Assembly (NCBI RefSeq): GCF_000428785.1
Contig: NZ_AUAP01000035.1
Span: 1 to 12,197, forward strand
Source of the DNA: Conchiformibius kuhniae DSM 17694
GTDB lineage: Bacteria > Pseudomonadota > Gammaproteobacteria > Burkholderiales > Neisseriaceae
DNA length: 12,197 nucleotides
Reading direction: 5' to 3'
A program made the translations under genes and the position numbers. This document shows, one piece after another, positions 11,900 to 12,197 of the stretch; position 1 is the stretch's first letter, and every line of letters starts with the position of its first letter. A model generated the notes under the pieces. It saw only the letters and a program-made list of their open reading frames with translations. It ran no database searches and was not told the DNA's origin.

Positions 11900-11925
11900 G
11901 TATGAAAAAATAAGCATTTTAACTA
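11900..11925. repeat. IS630 right inverted end
   Basis: On the minus strand it begins TAGTTAAAATG and ends TTCATAC, the partner of 11035-11060. It lies just upstream of the transposase ATG at 11888. Confidence 0.85.
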
Positions 11926-11927
11926 TA

Positions 11928-11942
11928 CACTGATTTTCAGTG
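11928..11942. other. Small hairpin beside the IS630 insertion
   Basis: CACTGA (11928-11933) and TCAGTG (11937-11942) form a perfect 6-bp dyad with a three-T loop, starting one base after the TA target. It may be part of the target or of an older IS end. Confidence 0.5.
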
Positions 11943-11951
11943 GGAAAATTT

Positions 11952-11966
11952 AAATGATGACACACC
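11952..11966 (-). repeat. Second IS5-family-type terminal sequence, inverted
   Basis: On the minus strand it reads GGTGTGTCATCATTT, 13 of 15 bases equal to the IS5-type end GGCGTGTCATCAATT. It is separated by CTAG (11967-11970) from the IS5-family element that follows, so two ends face each other back to back. It is probably the right end of an older, related insertion. Confidence 0.6.
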
Positions 11967-11970
11967 CTAG

Positions 11971-12197
11971 GGCGTGTCATCAATTACCCAATACCCTATA
12001 ATCCCAAGCCATGAATACAACCAAAAGATACGCACTGACAGACAGCCAATGGGAACGGATAAAAGACCTGCTGCCCGGCAGGTCAGGCAGCGTCGGCGTT
12101 ACAGCCAAAGACAACAGATTGTTTGTAGATGCGGTATTGTACAGATACCGGTCAGGAATACCGTGGCGGGACTTGCCCGAGCGCTTCGGTGATTTCC
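11971..12197 (+). mobile_element. IS5-family insertion sequence (5' part, runs off window)
   Basis: Starts with GGCGTGTCATCAATTA just after CTAG, which fits the YTAR target of IS5-family elements. The transposase gene begins 40 bases inside. The right end lies beyond the window, so completeness cannot be judged. Confidence 0.82.
12011..12197 (+). CDS. IS5-family transposase, N-terminal part
   Basis: The frame from ATG 12011 reads MNTTKRYALTDSQWERIKDL, then LPGRSGSVGVTAKDNRLFVD and AVLYRYRSGIPWRDLPERFG before the window ends after 62 codons. The combination of LTDSQWERI and GIPWRDLPERFG is the N-terminal DUF4096 domain of IS5/IS427-group transposases, which comes before the DDE catalytic domain. 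It is open to the window edge with no frameshift. The element moves by cut-and-paste using ends such as 11971-11986. Confidence 0.9.
   Translation, partial: MNTTKRYALTDSQWERIKDLLPGRSGSVGVTAKDNRLFVDAVLYRYRSGIPWRDLPERFGDF

Larger units (their letters stand above)
11035..11925 (-). mobile_element. Complete IS630-family insertion sequence (891 bp)
   Basis: Bounded by 26-bp inverted ends matching at 21 positions and starting TAGTTAAAA, flanked on both sides by TA (11033-11034 and 11926-11927), the target that IS630/Tc1 elements duplicate. It contains one transposase gene in two frames on the minus strand. Both ends, all three catalytic acidic residues and the DNA-binding domain are present, so it could be active. 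It interrupts the space 5' of the toxin fragment. I cannot name the ISfinder entry. Confidence 0.88.

Noticed and set aside
11974..12192. A 72-codon plus-strand frame at the right edge
   Set aside because: It is out of frame with the clearly recognisable IS5-family transposase starting at 12011 and is Arg/Gln-rich shadow sequence.

Overview
This window is chromosomal DNA of a member of the Neisseriaceae. The rRNA, CoaD, MetE and PepN sequences are neisserial in character. A dRS3-type neisserial repeat is present. Three copies of the 12-mer AGGCTGCCTGAA lie inside pepN; this is the DNA-uptake-sequence dialect described for Simonsiella and relatives, not the GCCGTCTGAA core of meningococcus or gonococcus. 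The likely source is therefore a commensal Neisseriaceae near Simonsiella/Alysiella/Conchiformibius or a Neisseria using that dialect. The genus is an inference.

Region 1 (1-335): the 3' end of an rRNA operon, with the tail of 23S rRNA, a short spacer, a complete 5S rRNA and a strong intrinsic terminator.

Region 2 (354-9992): ordinary housekeeping genes, all on the plus strand. They are coaD (coenzyme A synthesis), a DUF4184 membrane protein translationally coupled to it, metE (cobalamin-independent methionine synthase), a BPSS1780-type membrane protein, pepN (aminopeptidase N), a DUF1275 membrane protein, and a multidomain pentapeptide-repeat/coiled-coil/two-TM protein of unknown function. 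Intrinsic terminators follow metE and the BPSS1780 gene. Another terminator-like hairpin sits directly against the metE ribosome binding site, so metE transcripts probably have to pass through it.

Region 3 (9993-12197): an accessory, visibly AT-richer patch built of layered mobile elements. In order it holds a solo 16-bp IS5-family-type end touching the pentapeptide gene's stop codon, a dRS3-bounded mosaic repeat, a 5'-truncated IS630-family transposase, and an intact SUKH (SMI1/KNR4) immunity gene. These are followed by the last 47 codons of a probable polymorphic-toxin C-terminal domain, a complete 891-bp IS630-family element whose transposase needs a -1 frameshift on an A8 run, a second IS5-type end, and the start of an IS5-family element that runs off the window. 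The immunity gene and the decapitated toxin read as the remains of a contact-dependent toxin-immunity cassette.

No CRISPR array, tRNA or complete new defence system is visible. The least explained items are the pentapeptide-repeat membrane protein, the metE leader and the toxin-immunity remnant.
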